Shown piece after piece: positions 13,269 through 34,923 of a stretch of DNA of 64,000 nucleotides (its first letter is position 1; the number at the start of each line of letters is the position of its first letter). The DNA lies in the NCBI GenBank assembly GCA_038501625.1, contig JAZAYU010000019.1, positions 2,192,501 through 2,256,500 of the forward strand. Direction: 5' to 3'. The position numbers and the translations under genes are program-made. The notes beneath the pieces were generated by a model. It saw nothing but the letters and a program-made list of their open reading frames with translations. It was not told the origin of the DNA and did not search any database. The stretch comes from Corbicula japonica. Lineage: Eukaryota > Mollusca > Bivalvia > Venerida > Cyrenidae.

Positions 13269-13839
13269 AGTTAAAGGTGACTGGTTACGTATCATGACTA
13301 AAATACCAAGTACTGTCGAATATTAAAATTTATAATATAAACTGTAGAAGACGTTTAAACAAAGTAAAAGAGATGTAGAATTCTTGCACAGTCAACATTC
13401 GAGTGAATATATTTGAACCCAACTTTATTAATATGGCGTTATTTACGCAGTGAAATTCAGTCGCAACATATCCTAAAATGTACTAATTAGTCAAAAATTT
13501 CGGTGAAATACAAGCCTCTCCAGTCATTGATAGACATTATAATATAGTATTACAATGAATATTAACTACAATTGTGGCATTTCAGAATTCCGTCCTGAAC
13601 TGTGAATAGGCAGTTTAAACTGATCGTCGGAACATAGCAAAAATCTTCTAGCAATTAACTGTTCCTTCAGAACAATATCTTTTTTGCAGAGCTACTGTTA
13701 TTTGTTGGGATCGCTTTGGACAATTACATGTCAAATAGCACGTCAGGTGTATTGGAATCACGTAATTAACACCAACACGAGAGTTCCGAACTCTTGATGA
13801 GATTTTACGACATGGTTTCGTCATTTTATCGAAAACCGT

Positions 13840-14140
13840 TATTCAAACTTCAAATAACCGTCACAGTGTCGTTTAATGCGGTTTCCGGTGTAATTATAGT
13901 AATTAAACGAGGTTAGAGAGTTAATTGCTTTATTGTGCTGACAAATAAAATTCATTTGGTGCTTATTTCATCAATAATTCAAAAAATTCATTGCCGTAAA
14001 TTGGTCGCATAAATATTCGATGGCGCGACACTTTCCACTAAGTGACAGTGTCGTGAAATTAGTCAGACATTATTGTAATTAACACAGACTGTATATTTCA
14101 GTAATGTCTGTTATACAACCGACACCTCGGAGATTTAACT
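13840..14140. promoter_or_regulatory. Candidate non-coding regulatory stretch, TAAT-rich
   Basis: The stretch contains many ATTA/TAAT cores (for example GTAATTATAGTAATTAAACG-type spacing near 13890-13910) and the repeated words CACAGTGTCG and GACAGTGTCGTG. No repeat family or open frame is recognised. A homeodomain-responsive enhancer is one reading, but AT-rich DNA gives such cores by chance. Confidence 0.18.
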
Positions 14141-15834
14141 ATCGCAAGGGAAACAGGATCAAGCGGTTCTATAATTGCTGATAATTCCTTAACCAGAACC
14201 ATCAATAACCGGCCAGTCCAGTACATTTATGGACAGAAGGGTGTATATACATGTCATATAAATACATTAACATGTTACATATTATACAACTGTGCGAACT
14301 TGTGTCCATGAAAAATGTGTAATTTGTGGCTTCCACGCGAAAACTCGTCCCCGCGAAATTAAATGATAACAATAGTCTTCCATAAGTACTTCCGACAATC
14401 AGAAAATGTCTAGAATAAGCTAGCCATCAATATTAATATTGAAACTGGAATATATTTTGGAACAGAAAAACACAATATTTGCCAAAATTGCAACTATATG
14501 TTGATTGAAACAGAATATTATTGTCTCATGACTTGTAACAAATATGCCGAAATTTTCTCGATTTTAAACAGAATATCATGGACCGATTCTAGACCGTTTT
14601 GTTTTTTTTATGCCATCAGAAAACGGGTATTAGATTTTTTAAATAAAAAGTCATACATCGTCAACAGTAATCAATTAAGTTAATGTTTTATGTTTGCATG
14701 TCGCATAAATAGACTGATTAAATCATTGGTTTGTTATTTAACCAATCTCTAATGTCTGTATACTGATAAAATTGTTGTTGTTGTTTTTGTTATTGCTGTT
14801 GTTTCTGCTGTTGTTGTTTACTACTTTCCGGCGAACACAGAACAGTACACAATTCATGGATTAATTTTACCCCGGAGAACCAGGCAAATATCTTAATTCC
14901 TCATAATACTAAATCTTTTATTTTAAAGGTTTGCATATATTCGAAGCATAAACTTATTTTGTATGATCTCTGATTGCCATATGGCTGCAATTTTGCATTC
15001 GAGGCCGAAATAAAGCCAAATATGTAAGTGATTTCAGAAGATTTTCCGGGTTTTAGGCTGGTGGTCCGGACACGCAGCACCGGTAAGACAAACAGAGCGG
15101 CTCTTTGGGCGTGTTCCTTTTATCTAGCAATAACTAAAGGTTGTTGGTAAGAATTTTAAATCAAAACATTTCTTTTATTGACTGCGTAATCGGGCCCCTT
15201 TCCTGTTTAAGAGTTAAAAGATTTATACAGAAAGGTAGGACGTTTATGGCATCTTCTTTTAATTTGTTGTGCAATCATTTACCCAATAACAATACGGAGT
15301 AACCCAAAGATTCCCTAAATACAGGAAAGAACCTCTTATCATCTCTTTTAAGGAGAAATTAGATTAAATTTAATCCATTTACGGAAACAGATCAAAGTAA
15401 TTTTATTTTGTGTTATTCTATTAACGGTTAAATCTATGTACATTTTGATTATCGAGAAGACGGAGTTGTACAAATATTATCTAAGTAGTAGCATTGAAGT
15501 GAAATTCACTGTTGAATGTGAAATAGCCCACTTGAAGTCTATTTTAAACACAAAATAAACAAGTGCTATTAATCTTCACAAATATTGGTGAGAGTTTCGT
15601 TAAAACAGCTTCAGGGTGTACATAAATACACAAATCAGCGACATTTTGCAATTTTAGACAATATATTTTACAGTTAATAAAATAAATCAACATTGCATTA
15701 ACAAATAAATAAAATAGTGTAAGTGATATAAATGCCTAAACTACATTCTTTTAAACAGAATGTTCTTTATAAAAGCACTGGTATGTAAAAGATTTACGCT
15801 TATTATACACCAAAAAAGTTAATTAATTTGTGAT

Positions 15835-16047
15835 ATACTGTGGTATCGTTATATTTCGCGGTGTTTAAATATTCGAGTATTTTGCGCTAGTGAAAGTGTG
15901 CGAAATTTAACTCCATCGAAATCAAAGCACTAAATACCAAATTTTAAAAGAATAAAATAACTGCGTGAATTTATACCTGCGCAATAATATCGCTTATGTT
16001 TTCTGCGTGAAATCTGATCCCCGCGAAATACAATGATACCACAGTAT
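15835..16047. repeat. MITE-like element with ATACTGTGGTATC termini
   Basis: The left end reads ATACTGTGGTATCGTTATAT, and the right end is its near reverse complement (ATGATACCACAGTAT). Both ends continue into a TTTCGCGG / CCGCGAAA block, so the terminal inverted repeats are about 28 bases. The interior holds CGCGAAA-type words but no gene. A related half-element sits near 14330-14365. I see no convincing target-site duplication. Confidence 0.7.
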
Positions 16048-16691
16048 TTGAAATTATTCAGAGCCGGTTTGTAACTACACTTAACAACTTTTCTAAGTAT
16101 ACACATTCGTATCGGGGTATTACTAGCTTGATAATTGAGTTTTGCTCGGAAACTTGCAATTAACATGCAATAAATACTAACCGATTTATTAGTATAACAA
16201 ATATTCAAAATGACAGATAACTTGCTGTTCACAATCATTTATAATACTGACACCCACAGAATACAAATTCACATCAGTCAAGAACGCGTGAGACCACCAT
16301 CATTTCATGGAGGTAATGCAGTTCAGAACGACCTAGCCCATTTCGTACGCGCCTTCCAAGTTCAGACCACTACCAGAAGGACTTGTCGAAGAAATTCCTC
16401 AGAATTTAAGTTCCCTTGGTTTAGAACTGCTGCAGTCTTCGAAATGCACGTGCAATATGGAAGTCGATAACTTAACAATGTAAAATAAAGACTTAACTGT
16501 CATATGATAGGTATAACAGTTGCAATTTCTTTCTAACAAATATGAAAAATATCGAGAGGAAAATAGTGTATACTTAGAAAAATTTTTAAGTGTATTTCTT
16601 CTCTGAATACTGTTGGTCATACCACAATGATGTTGTGCATTTTGCATTAAAAGTAGTTTTAGCAATACTGTCTTATAGTATATTTATGTAT

Positions 16692-16962
16692 AGGATAGAG
16701 TCTATTAAGACGTTTCTATAGAAAATATATAGAAGCCGAAACGAGCGCAGCGAGTGCAGGCTTCTATTTTCTATAGAAACGTCTTAATAGACTATCCGAC
16801 TTAGAAGTTGCCCTACATTTGTAGTCGTGCACATGCGCAGTTGAAAAAAGATCAATCTGTTTTGTTCATTGTAAAATAGAAAGGAGTTCTATTGAAATAC
16901 ATTGCTGAGGAATTTGAATTTTCATAGCTTCTGGTTGGTTACAAATGTAGGGCAACTTCTAA
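16692..16962. repeat. Composite of two adjacent inverted repeats
   Basis: The first hairpin has arms at 16692-16737 and 16759-16797 (core TCTATTAAGACGTTTCTATA) and a 21-base loop rich in GAGCG/GCGAG. Three bases later a second inverted repeat starts, with perfect 23-base arms at 16801-16823 and 16940-16962 (TAGAAGTTGCCCTACATTTG) and a spacer of about 116 bases. They look like one or two foldback MITEs. Confidence 0.82.
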
Positions 16963-17161
16963 ATACCAGTATAGCATAACTGTATATATATACGTTGTCA
17001 ATGTCTTGTACATTGTGGCAAACTTATTTTGTAACTGTTTATATAGTACGATGGAAAACAATATCCATCCAAATGTCACATACGTTGCAACAATTCACAT
17101 TCAAGTTTTAGTTTTCACTATACGTTTATTAATTGGAAATTTTTTAAATACATTCACATTT

Positions 17162-17410
17162 GGGGCGCGTCACAGGAAAAGGTACCTTCGGACAGTTGAC
17201 GCCAATCTTTGAAAAGACGTCATATTTGAGTAGACGAAATTATTTATTATGCATTTCGCGGTAAAATACCATTTTATTGTCAAAATGTGTAATGAAATCA
17301 CATTTTAGTTATAAGAAATTGATTTATAGTTGTTAAGTTCTTTCTAAATTTTGTAAAAACTTAAATATCACTTAAAATGACCGAAGGTACCTTTTCCCGT
17401 GACGCGCCCC
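17162..17410. repeat. MITE in the presumed 3' UTR of NK1 gene A
   Basis: Terminal inverted repeats of about 30 bases (GGGGCGCGTCAC at the left end, GTGACGCGCCCC at the right) differ at one position in the outer part. ATTT at 17158-17161 and 17411-17414 looks like a 4-base target-site duplication. The right end is 24 bases past the stop codon of gene A. The minus-strand AATAAA inside it (17278-17273) could serve as a poly(A) signal. Confidence 0.82.
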
Positions 17411-17434
17411 ATTTCAATAAATGTAAAATTATAA

Positions 17435-26936
<9,502 letters not shown>

Positions 26937-27260
26937 TTTTATTATTAATTTTAATACTCACGTTCTATCATTATCAAAGAATTTACCAAACTTTGCCTTA
27001 AGCCTGCTTCCTTCTTATTAACACTGTTCAATGATTGAAACAAAAGAAAATCACTTAAACAAATAGTTTGAAATAATACTATTTGATTTTCATTTTTAAG
27101 CGTTCACAAAATTTGGGCCGCTCTACCGCAACAGCGCATGCTCATGTGGGCGGAGTTTTAGAGTAATTATTGCGCTCCACCTTCTAAATGACGTCTATAT
27201 TTCGGATGCTCTCGTTTATTGGCTATCGGTATAATTACCAACACGAGGTATGAAATTAGA
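26937..27260 (-). promoter_or_regulatory. 5' UTR and promoter region of NK1 gene A
   Basis: About 200 bases upstream of the ATG lie GCGCATGC (27134-27141, an NRF1-like core), GGGCGGAG (27148-27155, GC-box-like) and an inverted CCAAT box (ATTGG, 27218-27222). TGACGTC (27189-27195) is CRE-like. The same GCGCATG + GGCGGAGTT + ATTGG set occurs upstream of gene B. No TATA box is seen. A GTGAGTATT word at about 26965-26957 could be a donor for an upstream non-coding exon; this is untested. Confidence 0.45.
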
Positions 27261-27769
27261 TATCATTAACTTTCTTTCAATGGATAATCGCTGTTGAATG
27301 CGAGAGAAATTCTGGCAAATTGGATATTTATACTTGATTGATGTCGTATTGAGACGGCGACGAAATATAGCTTCTTGCAGATAGAATTAGACTAGCGCAC
27401 GTTTTGCGGCCATTTTATCGCGTAAATGAGAGGTAATTTAGGGCGTTAAGTGGACTCAATAAGGTACCATGGGAGAGCATCTTTCTTTACTTGATGGGAT
27501 AAAGATTAATGTCTTTTTAAGCCAGTAATTATCATTGGGATTCGGCAACATAATATAGATTTTTATAGCTTCAATTTTCTGTAGACTATAGTGTACCGCA
27601 TCCGGCTTTTGATTGAAAAACTAATAATATTAGGTAAAACACTTCATACCAAACAATGGTTACCAACTTAGATTCATCTGCAAATCGAACTTTGAATTTT
27701 TCATTTTAGGGAGTAACTGTTTTTATAAACCGATACAGGGTTGTATGCAAAAGTTCCAGAGTTGGTTTT

Positions 27770-27893
27770 GGGGAAGTCTTAGGGTAGTTACATGATAATT
27801 TCCAACTTTCTGTCCAGAATATCAATGGAAGTACTGCTACAAAAAGGGGGTTCGAGCAAGCCTACTAAACCACCTCTGGATCCGCCCCTGCGA
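27770..27893 (-). repeat. Single arm of the GGGGCGGATCCAGAGG-type repeat
   Basis: Contains TACATGATAATTTCCAACTT, then GGGGGTTCGAGCAAGCCTAC, and ends with CACCTCTGGATCCGCCCCTG. It matches the right arm of the inverted pair at 25969-26413. Confidence 0.7.
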
Positions 27894-28856
27894 TATTATA
27901 CATTTCTGTTAAAGTTTTGAGCGCTTTTTGTCACTGGCATCCAGTAGTTCGGTATCATTTTTGGCCACATACATTATTGATTTCCCTCACCCTAGTAGCA
28001 CGCCAGATGTGCTTTTGAAGTGCCGAGATTTAGTTTGATTGGCAATATTTGCCAGTTGTACAAACTGATTTGAAAAGTAGATCTCAATTTAATTAGTCTC
28101 ATTGGGAAAATTGTGTTCATGAAAACCATTTCAATGGGCTATCACTGGAGTTTATTTCGGAACCGGCCGTCGCATATCAAAGAAATGTAAATAGTAGATC
28201 ATCACTTGCAAGAAGTACTTAAACACGAATTAACATTTCACAAAATACTGAGATGTTTGCTTTTCGGCTGATACTTAAATATTACTGTTTATTTTCCATT
28301 TAGACCAAAGAAAGTTGAATCTTGAGGTAATTTATTAATCAAAGAAGCGTCTTATTCAGGCTATTAACATTTCAAAAAAGTGCAAATAAAGATTTGAATT
28401 AATTAGCGCCTTGAAACTGGTCATTGATATATTTTCGCAATTAAAGGATGGGCAACTGTGTATCTAGATAAACATTGTAAATCATTTCGTTTAAAGTGAA
28501 GAATTGGTAGATATTTGGGTGGCCTTATCTTATTATAAATGCACACCTAACTTTAGGGATAAAAACGACATTGCGATCAATATAATTTGCGATATTTTAC
28601 TTACATATTGCAATATATTTCAATTATTTATTACTGATAAAATAACATGCAAAAACACTGAACTATGTCGACTTTATTTGATGTCAATAACATTTTCAAT
28701 AATCGGGTAGAAATACATTTTTAGTTTAATAAAAAAAACACAAACGGATCGATCAAATTGTAAACAAATTTGATTGCAAAGCATTCTTACAAAGTACGGC
28801 TCATTTAAAATTTTTAAACACCGGTGTTGCAAATCATATCGCGATATCGTTATTTC

Positions 28857-28960
28857 AATAATAATAATAATAATAAAATTCCTCATCTTCTTCTTCTCCT
28901 TCTTCTTCTTATTATTATTATCATCATCGACGCCGTCATCTTCTTCTGCATCATCATCTT
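28857..28960. repeat. Compound AAT / CTT / TTA / TCA microsatellite
   Basis: AATAATAATAATAATAAT is followed by CTT-rich, TTATTATTA and TCATCATC tracts. Both strands show low-complexity open frames that are not genes. Confidence 0.9.
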
Positions 28961-29539
28961 TTAATAAAAAAATTAAAGTCATATTTTATTATTATAAGTT
29001 TCAATTTGAATCGATTAATAAAAGAGTTTGCTCTCCAAAACTGCGAAAAAAGTTTGTTAAATAGATATTTCAGATATTTTATCATACGATTTAATCAGTT
29101 TACAAAAAACTTTTTTTTACATGAAAAATTTTAATCTTGTTTTATTATTTCGTATTTTTTCTTGTATTTTTTCTATTTTTCTAAACGTGAACAAAAAATG
29201 CTTAAACCATCACTAAGAAAAAAAAATCTGGCAATAAAATTCTAAGAGACAAAATTCACAGGCATTATGGGCTTGTCAGATAATTCTAAGCCAGATAAGT
29301 CTGAGCTTAACCTAAATTAATTGTAAACACGTCGACATTCTTTTTCCTGAAGATGAAAATCTTCGCAATCTATTTTTCAAATTGATCATGCGGGAAATAA
29401 AGACTTCTTAATTCTAGATAATTTTTCCCCTTCACAAGGTTTTCTACTTAATCTAGCCATTTTTCTCCATTTTCCGTCATTTTCATTTCTATAGGCATTA
29501 CTAAATCTATCCAATTGGCTTAAAAGGACTCAACGAGGA

Positions 29540-29900
29540 GATTCATTTATTTGGATTTAATTGTTTCCTTTCCGGCGAAAAACGATCGATTGGGTTCCTC
29601 TACGAATATCGCGAAAAGTGATAACTTAATAAACATCATCCGGGTGATCAGAATTTAATTAAAATGGTAATGATACCAGATGGAAAAACAGTATTTGCTC
29701 TTGTCCGAGAAGCAGGGGAAGCTTGCCTCCTAGCAATCAGGGCAAATTAAAGACTACTTAAGAAAAGAGACAATCGCGCTGGGAGCTGCTAATAAGGATT
29801 TTCTGTGTAAATGCCTAATTCGGTTTGAAACAATCGGCAAAACATTCAATTTTCTGGTAACATAATTATATTCACTGGGGAATTATACAATCAGTAATAA
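29540..29900. promoter_or_regulatory. Candidate conserved non-coding element upstream of NK1 A
   Basis: Repeat-free stretch about 2.6 kb upstream of the NK1 A start, with balanced composition and a block carrying TTTAATTAAAATGGTAATGA (29655-29674). It lies among the densest TAAT cores of the desert and has no coding frame. Its regulatory status is an inference from composition and position. Confidence 0.22.
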
Positions 29901-30924
29901 TTTAAAGGAATTGTCGGAGATATTTATCTTCAGTACGGTTAACACAGAGTAATTTTCAAAGACAGTTGTTTGTACGCATGTTGATCACCAACGCAACATG
30001 AAATAAACAAAACGAACAGACGCACAATTACTTACACAATCACGCGCACGTAAAATTACTTCCAAAATAAATAAATAAAACCAACTTAATTTAATCAGAA
30101 TGTTTCGCTGTTTGGTCAAGAATACAGATTTTAGAAGCTTTTAAAAATCCAAATTTTATCAAAGTTTAATTTTCGTAATCTAATAAATCACTTAAAAATT
30201 CTCCCAATATTTTCTGAAAAACAACAACAACAACAACAAAACTTTTTTTTTATATGTCAAAGGGTTGAATCATGTATAAAAACTAACTTTTTGTTGCTAA
30301 CTAATCAAGTGGATGAACACAAATTTTAAACATATCATATTAAAGGTGTCTGGTCAAGTATCAGGACGAATATTAAGTGTTATTTATAATAATTATTATT
30401 AACTATACAAGGCCTGTAAAAAAGTAAATCTGATGAAGTATTCCTACACAATCAACGTACGGGTGAATTTATATAAATCCAAAGTTGTATTAGCGTTACT
30501 AAAGCAGTAAAAATAACTCACAACTGATCCTTTAGGTTAAATGTACTGATCAGCCCAAAATTTCGGCGAAAATTACCCCCTTTCATTCATTTAAATGCAT
30601 TATATAGTGGTTAATTAATATTAACGACGAATGAGACATAGAAATATTCCCCCCGAAACTGTGAGTAGGCTGCTTTAAAGAATTTTTCTGTAACTTAATC
30701 ATAATATACGAGTACTATCGGAATATCGTCAAAGATTTATAAAATTGGTTAAAATGAGATGACACAAAAATTTAAAAACATCCGTCATGTCAGGATGAAT
30801 AACATATTGTCTTTAAAGACATTTTGAAAACAGCAAACAACAACAAACTTTAATGTCTTGAAAACTGATTCAATATACAAGCGTTTGTACCATTTACCGC
30901 AACGAATTACGGCTCATGACATAT

Positions 30925-30993
30925 GAGACTAGTTTAGACCAAGATCAGCATGCGCATCCGCGAAGTCTGATCTGGATCTACATAGTTCGCCAT
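30925..30993. repeat. GCGAACAGTGTAGATC family repeat, single unit
   Basis: TAGTTTAGACCAAGATCAGC, GCGCATCCGCGAAGTCTGAT and CTGGATCTACATAGTTCGCC form one palindromic unit diverged from the 10618 and 44340 copies. Confidence 0.72.
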
Positions 30994-33345
30994 TCTGCCA
31001 GTAGCACACCCACCCACAATGAGAAACCAACCTTTCATATAGTTGGTACTATAACTTTTCAGAACAAATTATTGTAGAATTGACACATAATCAGTTATTC
31101 TTAAATGTTCAAACCACACATTACTTCTGTAAAGTTTTTGGATTAAGTCAACCCTTGTTTTCAACTGGGCTTTTATTAATTAATTTTATTCCCAGATTTC
31201 ATGCTTAAATACAAAACATCATACTTTCCTATTCCGTATCATTTCACTGACAAAACATTTGAATGCCAGCGTGTATTTGTCATCTTCGAAATGCTTTCAG
31301 GATTCGTCAAAGATAGGATTAATGTTCGAAAATTAACATCTGTCTATATTATTTATGTATCCTTATGATACTAAATGTTAGTCATTTACATGTAATTGTA
31401 TAAACTAATTGGAATTGTTGCATAGTTGCACTTGTTTTTATTTAGTCAGTACAATGCGGTCGGGCAGCCCAGCGCCGCATAGTTTCAACAATTCGAAGAG
31501 TAAACATTTGGTGCGTATGTTTGCATTCCGACGCTGAGATAATTGCGGGAATACCAATATTCGGATATATCGGAAGTTTAATCTCTTTATAGTTCAAATG
31601 ATTGTTGATCGATTACCAATTGACTGCAAAAAATCAACATTTGTTATTCCTTTGATATGAATACCTCCCATACACAAACAATGTCGGTTGTTGTGGTAAA
31701 ACTTCAAGGCTCTGAGACACCTGCCTGCTTTTTTCTCTCGAAGAAACAAACAATTTGTAAAAGAACTTATTTTTACCAGCAAATGACTCACACAGACTTA
31801 AAGAAGTAAACTATATTAAATGATAAATTTTCAGTCTTCGATGTGAATGATCTCGGACCGACCAGACCCTTGTTAAATGCAGTATTGCAAATACGGTGCC
31901 ACAAATATACATTTGCGCTTCCGGTATTAGTCTGCCACGAATACTTCCCTGACATGTAAACAACCCACACACAGGCCGATTTCTAAGATGGAGAGAAAAA
32001 AGAGAGGAATACTGCGTTGTTTATTTTAATGCAACCTGAAAATAGAAACACAACAAAAAGTACACTTTTAGATTTTCTATAAGTTTCTAAAAAGCATAAT
32101 AATTATTATCATTTTATTCATGTTACAATTAGCCGACACATAGAGACACCAATTTGAGGCAAAGTCACTGTTTGATATGACATTATTTTGAGGACATTGC
32201 TTCGGCTTATGCATTCCACGGGAACATGTAAATAGGTCATTTCTGTACCCAGCGAGGAAGGAGGATCAATGCGCTTTGGAACTTTCTGGAAACCTGGGCA
32301 CGGGCCTGAATGTCAAAATCACAGAATATATTTAAAAATGAATGACCACAGCGACTACAATTGATCGCGTTAAAAGAGGGTCGAATAATGGGGTTGAAAC
32401 GTGAATCTCGTAGAAATGTAGAAAACAACAACAACTACTACTACGACGGCAACAACAACAGCAACAAAAACAACAAACACATACAAAATACAAAGATTGT
32501 ATCCAAACTTTAATACTAAAATCTAAAATTAACCACTGAATGATTATCTACCTTTAAGGATATCCAAAATTTTGAATGACAGGTAGATTAGGCGGTAGCA
32601 ACAACTCTAAAAAATATATAAATGTTTTACGACTATTGCTGCAAAGTCGATTTTACTGTATGCATTACTGACTAGATACGTATCATGGCGATAATTCTAT
32701 GATATAGGATGCGGGAAATACACTTTAGAAATTAAGTATAAAATAATAATCCCCAGCGATATCGCTAGATTTTACACGATTCATAACATGCAATTACGAA
32801 ATAGAAAATAAAATCATACATCAGAAAATAAATGAGCCATTCGTGGGTAAAAATATCACTAAAACATCTGACTCTTTGTGTGAATTGGTGTGATTTCATT
32901 AAGTAACTGATATAACTCAAGTTTAATTTGGTGCAGAGTACGAGCCACAGACAGGCTCTGGGTTTTTAAACTAGACTTGGACTGATAAGCTGGCTTCGGA
33001 GATGGACAGGGCGATCACAGGGACACAGTTACCTGTGATCGCTGGGTTTGTTTTCACAACGACGATCTGTATCTATAGCAAATGCAATTCTTTGATCGAC
33101 AGACCCAGAGTTATCAGTTTTCTGACTCTTGACAGTCTTAACTGGTCTAAAGATAGTAGCAAACTGCAAGCCTAAGAACCGCCAAAAAGTAGTTCTAATT
33201 TTCATAAGTTCAGACAGTAGGCTTGCCGACCCATCTATACAAAAAACCCGCTACTTAGGCGCATAATTATCAAAGCCTAAAGACAATCTTTTAAAAAGAA
33301 ATCATACATTTTCAGTCTCTCCACAGGTAAGAAGAATTGTCAGAT

Positions 33346-34000
33346 CAGATCTTTGTTTCGTGGTTTTCCCACTCTGGTATGACCTGTAAAGAAGTGCAGT
33401 CAGATCTTTGTTTCGTGGGTTTCCAACTCTGACATGACCTGTAAAGAAGTGCAGTCAGATCTTTGTTTCGTGGTTTTCCCACTCTGACATGACCTGTAAA
33501 GAAGTGCAGTCAGATCTTTGTTTCGTGGTTTTCCCACTCTGACATGACCTGAAAAGAAGTGCAGTCAGATCTTTGTTTCGTGGTTTTCCCACTCTGACAT
33601 GACCTGAAAAGAAGTGCATTCAGATCTTTGTTTCGTGATTTTCCCACTCTGACATGACCTGAAAAGCAGTGCAGTCAGATATTTGTTTCGTGGTTTTCCC
33701 ACTCTGGTATGACCTGAAAAGAAGTGCAGTCAGATCTTTGTTTCGTGGTTTTTCCCACTCTGACATGACCTGTAAAGAAGTGCAGTCAGATCTTTGTTTC
33801 GTGGTTTTCCCACTCTGACATGACCTGTAAAGAAGTGCAGTCAGATCTTTGTTTCGTGGTTTTCCCACTCTGACATGACCTGAAAAGAAGTGCAGTCAGA
33901 TCTTTGTTTCGTTTTTTCCCCACTCTGACATGACCTGTAAAGAAGTGCAGTCAGATCTTTGTTTCGTGGTTTTCCCACTCTGACATGACCTGTAAAGAAG
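33346..34000. repeat. 55-bp satellite, about 12 copies (left part)
   Basis: The unit is CAGATCTTTGTTTCGTGG + TTTTCCCACTCTGACATGAC + CTGTAAAGAAGTGCAGT. The CAGAT landmarks at 33346, 33401 and 33456 are 55 bases apart. Copies are highly similar, with a few substitutions shared by subsets (GGTATG against GACATG; TGAAAAG against TGTAAAG). The repetitive minus-strand frames are chance products. Confidence 0.96.
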
Positions 34001-34380
34001 CACTGTGGGGAATCACATGATCAAAATAATCTCTAAGCTATAGGGAAATTTTGAATTTTGTGAAGTTTTCATTTCTGAGTTGCACAAATAGAATTTATAA
34101 ATGTACCACAGACTATGTTTTATACTACAACTGCTAACAAGTGTTTTGTTTAGAATTTTACCAGATTACCTCTGCAGTGCCATGTTTTATAGTGCTTGGG
34201 TGTTCTGAATTATGAGGAAGAGGTCATGAGCGAAATATTGTCAGTATAATTATACCTTTCAGTAGGCATATGATAGGCTACATAATAAAGCTTCACACAA
34301 ACCATGGACAAAATATACTTCATTTTTCATTGTTTTACATTTGTTTAGAGATTATTTTGATCATGTGATTCCCCATAGTG
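34001..34380. mobile_element. 380-bp MITE inserted in the 55-bp satellite
   Basis: Terminal inverted repeats of about 33 bases: left CACTGTGGGGAATCACATGA, right TCATGTGATTCCCCATAGTG, continuing into GATCAAAATAATCTC / GAGATTATTTTGATC. A 5-base duplication AGAAG flanks it (33996-34000 and 34381-34385). The satellite unit gives the empty site (TAAAGAAGTGCAG), so the boundaries are exact. The interior is AT-rich with no transposase. Superfamily is unassigned. Confidence 0.93.
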
Positions 34381-34530
34381 AGAAGTGCAGTCAGATCTTT
34401 GTTTCGTGGTTTTCCCACTCTGACATGACCAGTCCTGTAAAACAGTGCAGCCGCATCTCTTTGTTTCGTGGTTTTTCTACTCTGACATGACCTGTAAAGC
34501 AGTGCAGTCTGATGTTTGTTTCGTGGAGTA
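34381..34530. repeat. 55-bp satellite, right part (about 3 diverged copies)
   Basis: Continuation of the array after the MITE. The first copy matches the left part. The next two carry small insertions and changes (CAGTCCTGTAAAACAG, GCCGCATCTC) and fade out near 34530, as expected at the edge of an array. Confidence 0.9.
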
Positions 34531-34923
34531 GTAGAAAAAAGACATAAGATCAATTTTAAATTAGATTGGGTGAAAGTCCCATAAGGTGTTTGGATATACA
34601 TAAACACTTTTAAAGTTTCCGACTGAAATTTTGATAAAGCGAACAAAGTGCGACATTCGACAAACATGGTTATTGAAATGTATTGCACTAGATAAGTTTG
34701 GTTAAGAAGGGGAAGTTAATTAAATTTACTGATGAATTACAACATGACAACCGTAGGTATGTGGTGTGATAAAAACGGACAGGAATATGCTTTAGAGGGA
34801 ACTTTGAGTGCATGTATTGCCAGCAGCATCATAAGCATTTTAGACCAAGCCGAGAAAGCGGTAAATGAAAATTTTAAGGATGTTTGAGATCGCTATCGAC
34901 CTTAGGGCAGGAAAACAGTATCT

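Larger units (their letters stand above)
9801..17160. other. Intergenic spacer between NK1 genes, right part
   Basis: No protein gene is recognisable. The stretch lies downstream of NK1 A and upstream of B. It contains a palindromic repeat copy, three hairpin or MITE elements (13120-13268, 15835-16047, 16692-16962), a short GTT/GCT-rich tract at about 14771-14819, and two repeat-poor stretches listed separately as possible regulatory DNA. Confidence 0.55.
27261..33345. other. Gene desert upstream of NK1 A, proximal part
   Basis: No coding gene is recognised. The stretch holds one arm of the GGGGCGGATCC repeat (27770-27893), a mixed AAT/CTT microsatellite, one palindromic repeat copy (30925-30993), and short CAA-rich tracts near 30221-30239 and 32426-32480. 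The part at 29540-29900 looks repeat-free. All open frames are short. Confidence 0.55.

Noticed and set aside
28674..29064. Ser/Phe-rich and Asp/Lys-rich low-complexity frames
   Set aside because: They translate a compound trinucleotide microsatellite.
33620..34688. Open frames with repeated EWEKPRNKDLTALL-type segments
   Set aside because: They come from the 55-bp satellite and one runs into the inserted MITE, so they cannot be a conserved protein.
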